This document shows, one piece after another, positions 8,864 to 17,086 of a stretch of 22,423 bases of DNA (positions within the stretch are counted from its first letter, which is position 1; each line of letters begins with the position of its first letter). The DNA is from Desulfoprunum sp. (lineage in GTDB: Bacteria; Desulfobacterota; Desulfobulbia; Desulfobulbales; Desulfocapsaceae). The stretch is from NCBI GenBank assembly GCA_030696435.1, contig JAUYSF010000213.1, positions 1 through 22,423 on the forward strand. The letters are read 5' to 3'. Below the pieces are notes generated by a model, which saw only the letters and a program-made list of their open reading frames with translations, was not told where the DNA came from and did no database searches. A program made the translations under genes and the position numbers.

Positions 8864-8880
8864 AAAGGAGGCCCCCCTTT
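8864..8880 (-). terminator. Weak hairpin at the pgsA stop codon
   Basis: AAAGG and CCTTT pair around a GC-rich 7-base loop on the minus strand, touching the pgsA stop. Only a poor T run follows, so it may slow rather than end transcription before the tRNA promoter. Confidence 0.25.
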
Positions 8881-9442
8881 ACTTGGCAGTCTCCGTAAAT
8901 ATTGTGCGCAAGTTGTAAAAATAACTGGCTGCCGACCAGACTGCCAGAACAAGTGAAATATAGACCAGAATCCGGCCAATCTCATACTGGTAGGGAATTG
9001 TCAGAATTCCCCGGGGGAAAATGAGAAACCCCAAGCCGATATATTGACATGTGCTCTTGTATTTGCCCAGTTTTCCTGCCGCCACTATTATGCCTGTCGT
9101 CGCTGCCAACCCTCTGAAACCGGTAACGATAATCTCCCTGCAGATAATAACCAGGCAGACCCATGCCACTAATCTACCAAGAGGGATGAGCATAATGAGG
9201 ACCGTGGTCACCAAGACCTTGTCAGCCAGAGGATCCATCAGTTTGCCAAGCACGCTCTCAATCTGATATTTTCTGGCTATCAAACCATCAACATAATCCG
9301 TCAAAGCAGCCACCGTGAAGACTAAAAAGCACACGGTCTCGACAGTTGAAGTCTGGTCCATCGAGAAGAGAGCAATAAGAACCGGCACAAGGGCAAATCG
9401 AAAAGCCGTCAATATGTTGGGTACCATCATGAGATGTTTCAT
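8879..9442 (-). CDS. pgsA: CDP-diacylglycerol--glycerol-3-phosphate 3-phosphatidyltransferase
   Basis: PgsA makes phosphatidylglycerophosphate from CDP-diacylglycerol and glycerol-3-phosphate, the committed step to phosphatidylglycerol and cardiolipin in the inner membrane. The 187-residue protein has the CDP-alcohol phosphotransferase signature D-x2-D-G-x2-A-R-x8-G-x3-D-x3-D at residues 49-74, with all the key aspartates (D49, D52, D70, D74), and several hydrophobic membrane helices. Length is normal. It begins with MKHLMMVPNILTAFR; an internal ATG at codon 5 is possible, but the first ATG has a modest GAG-type ribosome site. It lies 72 bases after the transglycosylase gene and is probably cotranscribed with it. 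Other CDP-alcohol transferases (PssA, Cls-type) are less likely given the N-terminus. Confidence 0.92.
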   Translation of the reverse strand: MKHLMMVPNILTAFRFALVPVLIALFSMDQTSTVETVCFLVFTVAALTDYVDGLIARKYQIESVLGKLMDPLADKVLVTTVLIMLIPLGRLVAWVCLVIICREIIVTGFRGLAATTGIIVAAGKLGKYKSTCQYIGLGFLIFPRGILTIPYQYEIGRILVYISLVLAVWSAASYFYNLRTIFTETAK

Positions 9443-9514
9443 TTATTCTCGTTTCTGAGCATCCCTTTACGACGACGGCCTTTTACATCCAAAAAGTGTG
9501 AGAAAGAGTGAATT

Positions 9515-10141
9515 TCAACCTCCTCTTGTTTTATATACACGGTAATGCGTCAGCACTTTACGCACATAATCGAGTGTTTCAGGTATCTGCGGGACACCAC
9601 CGGTTCTTTTGACAAGGCCTGGTCCGGCATTATATGCAGCGAGAGAAAGAACCAGATTGTTATCAAAGGTGTCAAGCAGGCTTCTTAAATACCTCACACC
9701 ACCATCAATATTCTCTCCGGGATTAAAGGGATTGGCTACCTGCAGATCTTGCGCGGTTCCCGGCATGAGCTGCATAAGCCCCTGTGCCCCTTTTTTGGAG
9801 ATAGCACGGTGATTGAAATCCGATTCTGCACGGATCACCGCCTTGATAAGATATGGATCAACATTGTACATATTGCCGATCTGCTGGATATACCTGTCAA
9901 AAGACGAGGACGATTTGTCTCCAGAAAACTGAAACATTCGCCGAACAGTATTTCCTGCAAATTTCTGTGTGGCAGAAACAATTTTGCAGTCCTGCCCCGT
10001 GGGGGCATTTGTGAACTGAGTGCCTCCACGGCCATCACTACAAATAAACATATCCGCCTGCCCCGAAATAGGGTGCAGGAATAAAGACAGGCAAAACGTG
10101 ACGACTGCCAGAAAGGTACTTTGGAAGATTCGTCGTTTCAC
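9515..10141 (-). CDS. Periplasmic lytic transglycosylase (SLT domain)
   Basis: This protein cleaves peptidoglycan glycan strands. I place the start at the GTG at 10141-10139 because GGAGGA lies six bases upstream and the resulting 208-residue protein begins with a textbook signal peptide (MKRRIFQSTF then a hydrophobic core, cleavage near GQA-DM at residues 27-30). A frame open from an ATG at 10180 would add 13 residues before the signal and has no good ribosome site. After a DUF4124-like stretch (MFICSDGRGGTQFTNAP) comes the SLT domain: catalytic E106 in RAESDFN, GLMQLMPGTA (121-130) and AAYNAGPG (168-175). It follows the transaldolase gene by 38 bases in this model. It resembles the stand-alone SLT proteins common in deltaproteobacteria. 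Confidence 0.9.
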   Translation of the reverse strand: MKRRIFQSTFLAVVTFCLSLFLHPISGQADMFICSDGRGGTQFTNAPTGQDCKIVSATQKFAGNTVRRMFQFSGDKSSSSFDRYIQQIGNMYNVDPYLIKAVIRAESDFNHRAISKKGAQGLMQLMPGTAQDLQVANPFNPGENIDGGVRYLRSLLDTFDNNLVLSLAAYNAGPGLVKRTGGVPQIPETLDYVRKVLTHYRVYKTRGG

Positions 10142-10179
10142 AAGATTCCTCCGCTTGAAGCAATCCCGGTGAGTAGTCA

Positions 10180-10824
10180 TTATTTTTTCCGCTTTTCCCA
10201 GTCGGCCAAAAACTGCTCGATGCCGGTATCAGTGAGTGGATGTTTGGCCAACTGCTCAATGACTTTGAAAGGTATCGTGGCGATATCGGCACCGATGAGA
10301 GCTGCATCCATGACGTGTTGGGGACTTCTCACGCTGGCGACAATGACCTCACTCTGGTAGCCATAATTAGCGTAAACGGTCATGATGTCGTTGATCAGGT
10401 CCATGCCGTTCACCCCAATGTCATCAAGCCTCCCGACAAAAGGACTGACATAGGTTGCCCCGGCCTTGGCGGCAAGAAGGGCCTGGGTAACGGAAAAGAC
10501 CAGGGTCACATTTGTCTTGATCCCTTCGGCGGTGAGTCGTTTTACCGCCTTTATTCCTTCCATTATCATCGGGATCTTGACGACGATCTTTTCATCCATG
10601 GCCGCCAATATGCGTGCCTCATCAACCATTCCCGCAGCATCAAGACTGACCACCTCGGCACTTACCGGCCCATCGACGATCCGGCAAATCTCCCTGATGA
10701 TTTCTTCGAATGGCTTGTTTTCCCTGGCGATGAGGGACGGATTGGTGGTTACACCATCTACCATTCCCATCTCGACACCCTTGTTGATCTCATTGATGTT
10801 CGCTGTATCAATGAAAAATTTCAT
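10180..10824 (-). CDS. Short (TalC-type) transaldolase / fructose-6-phosphate aldolase family
   Basis: The 214-residue protein matches the small transaldolase subfamily, which includes TalC transaldolases and E. coli fructose-6-phosphate aldolase. It opens with [16 protein letters not shown] and [10 protein letters not shown]. The Schiff-base lysine is K83 in VVKIPM, and TNVTLVFS and [11 protein letters not shown] follow, giving a (beta/alpha)8 barrel. It would move dihydroxyacetone units in the non-oxidative pentose phosphate pathway. Sequence alone does not separate transaldolase from aldolase activity, so no symbol is assigned. AGGAGAAGG lies just before the ATG, inside the end of the upstream gene, and the two genes overlap as ATGA. 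Translational coupling is therefore likely. Confidence 0.92.
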   Translation of the reverse strand: MKFFIDTANINEINKGVEMGMVDGVTTNPSLIARENKPFEEIIREICRIVDGPVSAEVVSLDAAGMVDEARILAAMDEKIVVKIPMIMEGIKAVKRLTAEGIKTNVTLVFSVTQALLAAKAGATYVSPFVGRLDDIGVNGMDLINDIMTVYANYGYQSEVIVASVRSPQHVMDAALIGADIATIPFKVIEQLAKHPLTDTGIEQFLADWEKRKK

Positions 10825-11093
10825 TTTCCTTCTCCTTGCTTGATAAAAATATTGCAGCAGGCCTCGCTGCAGAAATAGACGATTGAATCCTTATGTTGCA
10901 AATGAATCGCCTGTTGGCGTGGTACAAGAGTATGACAGATCGGATCCTCGACGAGGACATCGTTTACCGGACCGCCATTCTTAACCGCTTTCTGCTGCTT
11001 TTCACCATTCTTGCCATTTTTCAAGCTCCCGACGAGCAGTCGGTAGGCCAAAAAGATGAGTATAGCGAGGATAATAAACCGTAATGGAGTCAC
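10821..11093 (-). CDS. Small membrane-anchored protein with YHS/TRASH-like cysteine motif
   Basis: This 90-residue protein starts at GTG (11093-11091), with GAGG-type purines upstream. Residues 4-22 form a single membrane helix, followed by a lysine-rich linker with NGKNG-type repeats. A C-terminal module has DPICHTLVP (50-58) and VYFCSEACC (72-80). The D-P-x-C ... Y-F-C-S-x-x-C pattern is that of YHS/TRASH-type metal-binding modules and of PP0621-like small proteins, suggesting a cytoplasmic metal or heme-related site held at the inner membrane. It overlaps the transaldolase gene by 4 bases. Function is unknown; the link with transaldolase may be conserved but is not explained by the sequence. 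Confidence 0.75.
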   Translation of the reverse strand: MTPLRFIILAILIFLAYRLLVGSLKNGKNGEKQQKAVKNGGPVNDVLVEDPICHTLVPRQQAIHLQHKDSIVYFCSEACCNIFIKQGEGK

Positions 11094-11192
11094 TCTCTTC
11101 CCTCTTTGAACATGATACGAATAATGAATGAAGGCAGGCTAATGCAGCATATAAAGATATGCTCTTTTCAGTATACTCTAAGATTGACAAAC

Positions 11193-11210
11193 CTTGAAGC
11201 CTTCTTCAAG
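11193..11210 (-). terminator. Hairpin in the folK to small-protein gap
   Basis: A perfect 7-bp stem, CTTGAAG/CTTCAAG with a 4-base AAGG loop, sits 30-50 bases after folK on the minus strand. The following GTTTGTC is a poor T tract. It may weakly end the dap-folK unit. The rest of this 146-base gap holds nothing else I can call, apart from a TATACT element (11175-11170) with a poor -35 match. Confidence 0.35.
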
Positions 11211-11239
11211 AATTTAGGAATGGTTGGGTCCGCGCGCCC

Positions 11240-11758
11240 TCACCACTCCTTCCGGATAATCTCTTGTTCAGGAATCTGGTTGCTCTTTATCCGATCAATC
11301 AGCTGTTGCTCCATTTCCTTGACCGTTAACGATCCCTCGCCTCGCAAATCCGGAGCAATCTCGGCCAGTGGACTGAGGACGAAGAGACGTTCGGCAATAT
11401 GGGGATGGGGTAAAACCAGCCCCGGCTCATTGACAGACAGACTGCCGTAATACAGGATATCCAGATCAAGGACACGGTCCTGATATCCGGCTGCCCTCCC
11501 ATCCCTGGTTCTCCCGAAGGCCGCCTCAATTCTCAGAAGTACCTGTAGGAGTTCATGGGCTGTGAGATCGGCCTTCAGCTCGCCAACGCAGTTGGTGAAC
11601 CAGTGCCGACTGCTCATGCCCACCGGCGACGAGATATACGGACGGGAGATGGCCACTGTGGCAAGACGTTTTTCTTCTCCGATCGTCTGCCAAGCAGCGG
11701 AGATGACCGCCGGCCCATCACCCAAATTTGAGCCTAATCCAATGAATGTCCTTACCAT
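11240..11758 (-). CDS. folK: 2-amino-4-hydroxy-6-hydroxymethyldihydropteridine pyrophosphokinase
   Basis: FolK transfers pyrophosphate from ATP to 6-hydroxymethyl-7,8-dihydropterin, the step before dihydropteroate synthase in folate synthesis. The 172-residue protein has all the family marks: IGLGSNLGD near the N-terminus (6-14), SSPVG, FGRTRDGRAAGYQDRVLDLD with the Mg-binding DLDI aspartates, and LPHPHIAERLFVLSPLAEIA. Length is normal and there is no fusion to folB or folP. It begins 28 bases after dapB and is probably part of the dap operon; the ribosome site is weak, which fits coupling to dapB. Confidence 0.95.
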   Translation of the reverse strand: MVRTFIGLGSNLGDGPAVISAAWQTIGEEKRLATVAISRPYISSPVGMSSRHWFTNCVGELKADLTAHELLQVLLRIEAAFGRTRDGRAAGYQDRVLDLDILYYGSLSVNEPGLVLPHPHIAERLFVLSPLAEIAPDLRGEGSLTVKEMEQQLIDRIKSNQIPEQEIIRKEW

Positions 11759-11786
11759 TCCGGCACCGGTTCTTCGCCTTCAGGAC

Positions 11787-12596
11787 CTAAAAATCCTGAA
11801 GCCCGAGAACATCAACCATATCATAAACCCCGCATCCCTTGCCAACAATCCAGGCCGCAGCCGTTGCAGCCCCTTTGGCAAAATGATCGCGACTGTGGGC
11901 CCGATGGGAGATCTCCAGCCGTTCACCGGGACCGGCAAAGTAGATGGTATGCTCGCCAACAATATCAGCGGCCCGAATCGATTGGATGCCGATTTCCCGC
12001 GGTTTACGCTCGCCAATAATGCCATTGCGGGCAAAAACACCCACCTCCTTGAGGTTGCGGTTGACTCCGGCGGCTGCCATCTCGCCAAGTTTCAAGGCTG
12101 TGCCGCTGGGGGCATCTTTTTTCTTGTTATGATGCGCTTCGAGTATCTCGATATCGAAATCATCCCCCAGAATAGCGGCAGTTTTCTTAGCCAGCTTGAA
12201 CATAACATTGACACAGATAGACATATTCGGCGATTGCACACAGGGAAAATTGCGGGCCAAGTCCTTCAGCTCCTCGAGATTTTCCGGAGAAAGGCCGGTC
12301 GTGCCGATGACCATGGCCGTCTTGTGTTTGGCCGCCAGTCGGGCGAATTCCATGGTGGCCTTGTGAAAGGTGAAGTCAATGATCACATCTCCCTGCGCAA
12401 TGACGGCCTCAAGGCCCTCGCGGATGACGACCCCGATCCGGTTGGCGGAAATCAATTCTCCAACATCTCTGCCGATGTATTTATTGTCTGCGGCTTCAAA
12501 GGCTGCGGCATAGGTGAGCCGGGGATGCTCACCGACCATATGGGCCACACGCTGTCCCATCCTCCCGGCTGCGCCGGCGATTATTACCTTGATCAT
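11787..12596 (-). CDS. dapB: 4-hydroxy-tetrahydrodipicolinate reductase
   Basis: DapB reduces the DapA product to tetrahydrodipicolinate with NAD(P)H, on the way to diaminopimelate and lysine. The 269-residue protein has the nucleotide-binding GAAGRMGQ (8-15), IGTTGLS (98-103) and the substrate/catalytic region EAHHNKKKDAPSGTA (153-167) with H155/H156 and K159. The C-terminus VYDMVDVLGL is typical. It is 61 bases downstream of dapA and lies directly before folK. The length and motifs indicate an intact enzyme. Confidence 0.97.
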   Translation of the reverse strand: MIKVIIAGAAGRMGQRVAHMVGEHPRLTYAAAFEAADNKYIGRDVGELISANRIGVVIREGLEAVIAQGDVIIDFTFHKATMEFARLAAKHKTAMVIGTTGLSPENLEELKDLARNFPCVQSPNMSICVNVMFKLAKKTAAILGDDFDIEILEAHHNKKKDAPSGTALKLGEMAAAGVNRNLKEVGVFARNGIIGERKPREIGIQSIRAADIVGEHTIYFAGPGERLEISHRAHSRDHFAKGAATAAAWIVGKGCGVYDMVDVLGLQDF

Positions 12597-12632
12597 GATC
12601 TGCCCTGTCGATATGCGTTGATAAAAAGACTC

Positions 12633-12659
12633 AGCCGTCCGCCGAATATATGGCGGGCT
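12633..12659 (-). other. Hairpin between dapA and dapB
   Basis: Overlapping the dapA stop, CCGCC (12656-12652) and GGCGG (12643-12639) pair around an 8-base AT-rich loop, with an outer AGC/GCT extension. No T run follows, so it is more likely an RNA processing or stability element than a terminator. Confidence 0.3.
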
Positions 12660-13539
12660 AAAGTAGTTCCAGGCCTGTCATGGCCGCTTTCAGTTTCTCG
12701 ACACCGGCCTCATCCAGGGGTGCCAGGGGAAGCCTCGGCAGACCACTGCGAATCCTCCCCAGAAACTCCACACCCATCTTGGCAGGAACGGGATTGGGCG
12801 CACAGAAGAGGGCCTTCATCAAGGGATACATACGATAATGCAGCCTTTGTGCCGTTTTCAGGTCACCGGCCAGAGAGGCCTCCATCATCTGAGACATCCC
12901 TTTCGGATAGACATTGGAGATAACCGAAATAACCCCTTTTCCTCCCACCAGAACGGTGGGCATCGCCGTGAAATCATCACCGGAGAGGAGAATGAAATCT
13001 TCTGGACAGAGACGGATTATGTCGCTGATCTGCTCAAGACTGCCGCAGGCCTCTTTTATACCGATGATATTGTCTATCCGGGAAAGACGGGCCACGGTCT
13101 CCGGGGTCATGTTGATCGCTGTGCGTCCAGGGACATTATAGAGGAACATCGGGATGTCGACGGCCTCGGCAATGGCCTTGAAATGCCGATATAATCCTTC
13201 CGCATTGGGTTTATTGTAATACGGGGTCACGGAGAGAACGGCATCGGCCCCGCTGTCCTTGGCGCTGGCGGTCAGTTCAATGGCCTCAAGGGTATTATTG
13301 GCGCCGGTGCCGGCAATGACGGGGACACGTCCGGCAACCGTCTGCACGGTCAGCTCTATTACCCGTTTATGCTCAGCAAAGTTGAGAGTGGCCGATTCGC
13401 CGGTGGTGCCGCAGGGGACTATGCCATGTGTCCCTTCGGCAATCTGGAACTCGATCAGATCGACGAGTCCCTTTTCATCCAGGCAACCATCAACAAACGG
13501 TGTGACAATTGCGACATTTGCACCATGAAACCTTTCCAT
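12658..13539 (-). CDS. dapA: 4-hydroxy-tetrahydrodipicolinate synthase
   Basis: DapA condenses pyruvate with aspartate semialdehyde, the first committed step of lysine/diaminopimelate synthesis. The 293-residue protein has the full family set: GTTGES (44-49), Y134 in FLYNVPGRT, and the Schiff-base lysine K162 in IIGIKEACG, followed by LLSGDD and GVISVISN. A strong GAGGAAGAA ribosome site precedes the ATG. Length is normal. It lies 62 bases after dapF and 61 before dapB, in an apparent dapF-dapA-dapB-folK unit. Confidence 0.97.
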   Translation of the reverse strand: MERFHGANVAIVTPFVDGCLDEKGLVDLIEFQIAEGTHGIVPCGTTGESATLNFAEHKRVIELTVQTVAGRVPVIAGTGANNTLEAIELTASAKDSGADAVLSVTPYYNKPNAEGLYRHFKAIAEAVDIPMFLYNVPGRTAINMTPETVARLSRIDNIIGIKEACGSLEQISDIIRLCPEDFILLSGDDFTAMPTVLVGGKGVISVISNVYPKGMSQMMEASLAGDLKTAQRLHYRMYPLMKALFCAPNPVPAKMGVEFLGRIRSGLPRLPLAPLDEAGVEKLKAAMTGLELL

Positions 13540-13601
13540 GACTTCTTCCTCGATTAAATTCTTCTAGCGCTCTTTCTACAATTTCCTTTTTAGATCCCGC
13601 A

Positions 13602-14465
13602 TCAGAGCAGAGATTCCGCGGTCAGATACCCTTCGTAAATGCGTCTGGCCGGACCCTGGAGAAAGACATTCTGAACTGTCCCTGCATACAGATCAAAAAC
13701 AATCCTCAGCCGTTCTCCCCCGGAGGTGAGAACCTGAACCGGAGATGCCACCCTACCGAGCAGGGCGGCAATTATCGCCGAGGCGACAGCACCTGTGCCA
13801 CAGGCCATGGTTTCGTCCTCCACACCTCTTTCGTAGGTGCGGACGTGGAGTTCACCGTTTTCCAGTAGACGGATGAAATTGGCATTTGTCCCCGCAGGCC
13901 CGAACATCGGGTGGTGACGTACCTCTCTCCCCCATTCTTTCACGGGTATATCCTTTTCGTCAACAAAAATGACGGCATGGGGAACTCCTGTGTTGATAAA
14001 AGCCACGACCATTTCCCGACCGTCAAGAACAAGGGTGCGGTCGAGTTGACAATCCCGAGGCGGAGTCATCCGCAGACTGACAGTCGCCTCATCTTCCAGG
14101 ACTTCCGCTTCAATGATGCCGGAAAGGGTCTGAAATCGCATTTTTTTGCCTACCATTCCAGCCTGATAGGCAAATCTCGCGGCACACCTGGCGCCGTTGC
14201 CACACATCTCGGCAACAGAGCCATCGGCATTGTAGAACTGCCATTGGAAATCCACATTCTCGGCTTCTTCGAGCAGGATGAGGCCATCCGCCCCAACAGA
14301 AAACTTGCGCCTGCAAATCCTCCGGGCAAACTCAGGTTGCTCAGCCAAGGATATTTTTTTCTGGCGATGGTCTATTATGACAAAATCGTTTCCCGCCCCA
14401 CTCATCTTTTCAAAAGCAAGGGGGAAAAGATCTTTCTGCTCCACAATCCGTGATTGTTCTTTCAT
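13602..14465 (-). CDS. dapF: Diaminopimelate epimerase
   Basis: DapF converts LL- to meso-diaminopimelate, used for peptidoglycan and, after decarboxylation, lysine. The two active-site cysteines are visible as C88 in MCGNGARC and C222 in MACGTGAVAS; the N-terminal landmark is KMSGAGNDFV (20-29). At 287 residues it is slightly long because about 14 residues precede the usual start of the family (near FPLAFEKM). The ATG used has AGGG very close upstream, so the start is only moderately sure. A strong terminator lies 46 bases before the start, so dapF needs its own promoter or terminator read-through. Confidence 0.96.
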   Translation of the reverse strand: MKEQSRIVEQKDLFPLAFEKMSGAGNDFVIIDHRQKKISLAEQPEFARRICRRKFSVGADGLILLEEAENVDFQWQFYNADGSVAEMCGNGARCAARFAYQAGMVGKKMRFQTLSGIIEAEVLEDEATVSLRMTPPRDCQLDRTLVLDGREMVVAFINTGVPHAVIFVDEKDIPVKEWGREVRHHPMFGPAGTNANFIRLLENGELHVRTYERGVEDETMACGTGAVASAIIAALLGRVASPVQVLTSGGERLRIVFDLYAGTVQNVFLQGPARRIYEGYLTAESLL

Positions 14466-14510
14466 ATCCCTAACCGACTATCTTTTGAAAATCCCACGAT
14501 GCTGGCCCAG

Positions 14511-14552
14511 AAAAAAGAGCCCTCCGCCTATGGTGAACAGAGGCAGGAGGGC
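14511..14552 (-). terminator. Strong intrinsic terminator between the lipoprotein gene and dapF
   Basis: On the minus strand GCCCTCC (14552-14546) and GCCT (14544-14541), separated by one bulged base, pair with AGGC and GGAGGGC (14529-14519) across an 11-base loop: 11 base pairs, mostly GC, followed by CTTTTTT-like sequence (14518-14511). It should end the arg transcript. The plus-strand side also has a T run, so it may work both ways. A small CTACAA/TTGTAG hairpin lies upstream at 14589-14603. Confidence 0.88.
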
Positions 14553-14606
14553 CGATATTTTTCAGTAACTAAATTTTCAAGGCAATATCTACAACTCTTG
14601 TAGTTG

Positions 14607-15671
14607 TTAATGCCTTGTGGTTGCCTCAGCTGATTTTTCGCTCTCGTTAGCCGGTTTAGCCTTATCGACGGCTGTTACTGAATAATAATAGCGGACTCCG
14701 GCAGTGGCTTTCTTATCAACAAAGATCGTATAGACCGGCTCGACAGTCCCGATAACTTCCGGGCCGGAATTTTCCGCAGTGCGCCGATAGACCTTGTAGC
14801 TACCAAGATCCTCTTCAGGCGATTTCTCCCACAGGATTTTGATACCCGTATCCGTCTCGACTGCCGTAACCCCGGTAGGTGGTGCAGGCGGGGTCAGATC
14901 CGTTGAGAGGGTGGAGACCGCCTGACTTGTTCCGCCACTGACGATTTCACGGCCAATTTTCAGTTGGGACTGGACCTGATAAGAATATTTCTGATTATTG
15001 GCGACATTTTGATCAATAAAGGCTGTTCTCCTCTCAACCACACCGATCTTTTCAAATTCCTTACCACCGGTGCTGCGCAGTATCTGATACTGCAGCGGCT
15101 TATCGATCGGGCTGCCATCCTGGAGTGCGGTTGCAGGCTGCCAGTTCAGAACAACCTGATTATTGCCTGCCTTGGCTGTCAGCCCTTCAGGAGCCTTGGC
15201 CGGGACATTCCAGATAAACGTGATGATATTGGAATCTGCACTTTCGGCAAACCAGCTAGTACGGGAGCGGACTTTAAAAAAATACTTATAGCCCGGGCGC
15301 AAGCTGGTAAGCTCGTAGACAGCCTTTCGCTTCTTACCGTCTTCCTTGGTGACACCACCTGGTTGCGCCAGAGGTTCAGCAAACGGAATGGGACATCCAC
15401 CGCAATAGTCCTTGAGTGGCATCTCGGCTCGGAAAATCTCAAAAGTGGCCAGATCCTCTATATTCGAGCCCTTAATGGTCTCGATCGGAAATGACCAAGA
15501 AAGCAGCACCCCTTTTGCATCCGCATCAAACCGCAGATCCTTGATCGCTTCAGGAACAACAGTATCCGGAGGAACAGGATGATTTTTAAACCCACATCCC
15601 TCAGAGAACAGCAAGAATGCCCCAATCAATAGACATGCCCCAGTAACACCTGCCCTGCGTATAATGTTCAT
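14607..15671 (-). CDS. Lipoprotein with fibronectin type III-like domains and LptM-like N-terminus
   Basis: This 354-residue protein has a lipoprotein signal peptide (positively charged start, hydrophobic 10-22) ending at C26 in FSEGC; the lipobox is imperfect (S-E-G-C). The mature end CGFKNHPVPP resembles the CGxKGPxYxPP-like start of LptM (YifL). Three fibronectin type III-like beta domains follow, at about 42-152, 155-258 and 262-352, each with the PP.G(L/V)TA ... W ... Y.V or similar pattern. Domain 1 has an inserted CGGC motif (C92, C95). It should face the periplasm from a lipid anchor. It overlaps the argH stop by one base (TAATG) and is ended by a strong terminator before dapF. Domain calls are by pattern and moderately sure; function is unknown. 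Confidence 0.82.
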   Translation of the reverse strand: MNIIRRAGVTGACLLIGAFLLFSEGCGFKNHPVPPDTVVPEAIKDLRFDADAKGVLLSWSFPIETIKGSNIEDLATFEIFRAEMPLKDYCGGCPIPFAEPLAQPGGVTKEDGKKRKAVYELTSLRPGYKYFFKVRSRTSWFAESADSNIITFIWNVPAKAPEGLTAKAGNNQVVLNWQPATALQDGSPIDKPLQYQILRSTGGKEFEKIGVVERRTAFIDQNVANNQKYSYQVQSQLKIGREIVSGGTSQAVSTLSTDLTPPAPPTGVTAVETDTGIKILWEKSPEEDLGSYKVYRRTAENSGPEVIGTVEPVYTIFVDKKATAGVRYYYSVTAVDKAKPANESEKSAEATTRH

Positions 15672-17086
15672 TATGCAATCCCCATTTGTTTTTCAGCATA
15701 ACTGACCGCTTCTTCTACACGTTGCAAGCCAGTACCTCCAGTTGAGATACGGCTATTCACCGAACCTTCAACGTGTAAAACCTCAAAAACATCTTTCTTG
15801 ATTACCGGAGAGAACTGCGCCAGTTCGTCGAGGCTCAGCGCCTCCAGTTCACATCCCTTGCCCAGACAATAGGCTACCGCCCTCCCTACAATACCATGGG
15901 CCTCACGAAAAGGAATATCTTTTAGGACCAGATAATCAGCCAGGTCAGTGGCGGTCATACAGCCGAAACGGGTGGCATCTGCCATCCTATCCGTCCGAAA
16001 TCTAAGATTTTTCAGCAGTTCTGCCATGATGGCAAGAGAGGCGCTGACAGTATCAACTGCATCAAAAACCGGTTCCTTATCCTCCTGTAGATCACGGTTA
16101 TAGGTGAGCGGCAATCCTTTCACCAGGGTAATCAGGGCCATAAGACTCCCCACCACCCTGCCACTCTTGCCCCGGATCAATTCAGGGATATCTGGATTCT
16201 TCTTCTGCGGCATGATCGACGAACCGGTACAGAAGGCATCAGCGATGTCGACAAAGGAAAACTCCTGGGTGGACCAGAGGACCAGTTCTTCTGAAAGCCG
16301 GGAGAGATGAAGCTGGGTCAGGGTGCAGCAACTGACAAATTCTATGGCGAAGTCACGATCTCCCACCGTATCCATGGAATTGGCCGTCACCCCATCAAAG
16401 CCAAGAGCCGCCGCCACCTGCTCCCGATCAATCGGCAATCCGGTACCAGCCATGGCGGCGCAACCGAGCGGCGAGAGGTTCAGCCGTTTGCGGCAGTCCG
16501 CCAGACGGCTCAGATCCCTGCCGAACATCTCGTAATAGGCCAGCATGTGGTGGGAGATCAGGACCGGCTGGGCCCGCTGCATATGGGTATAACCCGGCAT
16601 GACCCGACCCAGATATTCTCTGGCGAGAAGGACAAAGGCCTTACGTATTTCAACAAGCAGCTCGGTGAGGATGTCACACTGATCTCGCAGATACATCTTC
16701 AGATCTAGGGCGATCTGGTCATTGCGGCTGCGGGCGCTGTGCAGTTTGGCTCCGGCCGGACCGATTCTGTCGACAAGGGCTTTTTCGATATTCATGTGAA
16801 TATCTTCAAGTTCCCGCCTGAACTCAAAGGTTCCCGCGTCGATCTCCTGCTCAATCGCCGTAAGCCCACCGACGATGGCTGCAAGCTCCTCTGAGCTGAG
16901 GATTCCCTGGCTGGCCAGCATTGTCGCGTGGGCCTTACTGCCGGCTATATCATATTTATAGAGTCGTACGTCGTAATGAATCGAAGCCGTGAAGGCCTCA
17001 ACAGACCCGGCCGTAGCGGTCGAAAACCGCCCGCCCCACAATTTCTTTGAACCGCTCTCTTTCTCTTCGCTCATACGACCTGTCAC
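15671..17086 (-). CDS. argH: Argininosuccinate lyase
   Basis: ArgH splits argininosuccinate into arginine and fumarate, the last step of arginine synthesis. The fumarase-superfamily signature [11 protein letters not shown] is at 288-298, with HSARSRNDQ (116-124) and [10 protein letters not shown] (165-174) also present. At 471 residues the length is normal. The ATG at 17086 overlaps the argG stop as ATGA; a second ATG four codons later ([17 protein letters not shown]) is an alternative closer to the usual family start. Coupling to argG favours the first. The C-terminus ends at a TAATG junction with the lipoprotein gene. Confidence 0.97.
   Translation of the reverse strand: MTGRMSEEKESGSKKLWGGRFSTATAGSVEAFTASIHYDVRLYKYDIAGSKAHATMLASQGILSSEELAAIVGGLTAIEQEIDAGTFEFRRELEDIHMNIEKALVDRIGPAGAKLHSARSRNDQIALDLKMYLRDQCDILTELLVEIRKAFVLLAREYLGRVMPGYTHMQRAQPVLISHHMLAYYEMFGRDLSRLADCRKRLNLSPLGCAAMAGTGLPIDREQVAAALGFDGVTANSMDTVGDRDFAIEFVSCCTLTQLHLSRLSEELVLWSTQEFSFVDIADAFCTGSSIMPQKKNPDIPELIRGKSGRVVGSLMALITLVKGLPLTYNRDLQEDKEPVFDAVDTVSASLAIMAELLKNLRFRTDRMADATRFGCMTATDLADYLVLKDIPFREAHGIVGRAVAYCLGKGCELEALSLDELAQFSPVIKKDVFEVLHVEGSVNSRISTGGTGLQRVEEAVSYAEKQMGIA

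Noticed and set aside
8630..8956. A plus-strand frame containing a GAGGRNRTDIGLPL-like peptide
   Set aside because: This peptide is the well-known false translation of the antisense of a tRNA-Leu gene and recurs in databases as a spurious protein.
10142..10180. Longer transglycosylase start at the ATG at 10180
   Set aside because: The 13 extra residues would put charged sequence before the signal peptide, and the GTG at 10141 has an excellent ribosome site.
11562..12923. A 453-codon plus-strand frame across folK, dapB and dapA
   Set aside because: It crosses three well-supported minus-strand genes and shows no family features; it is a mirror of their codon bias.
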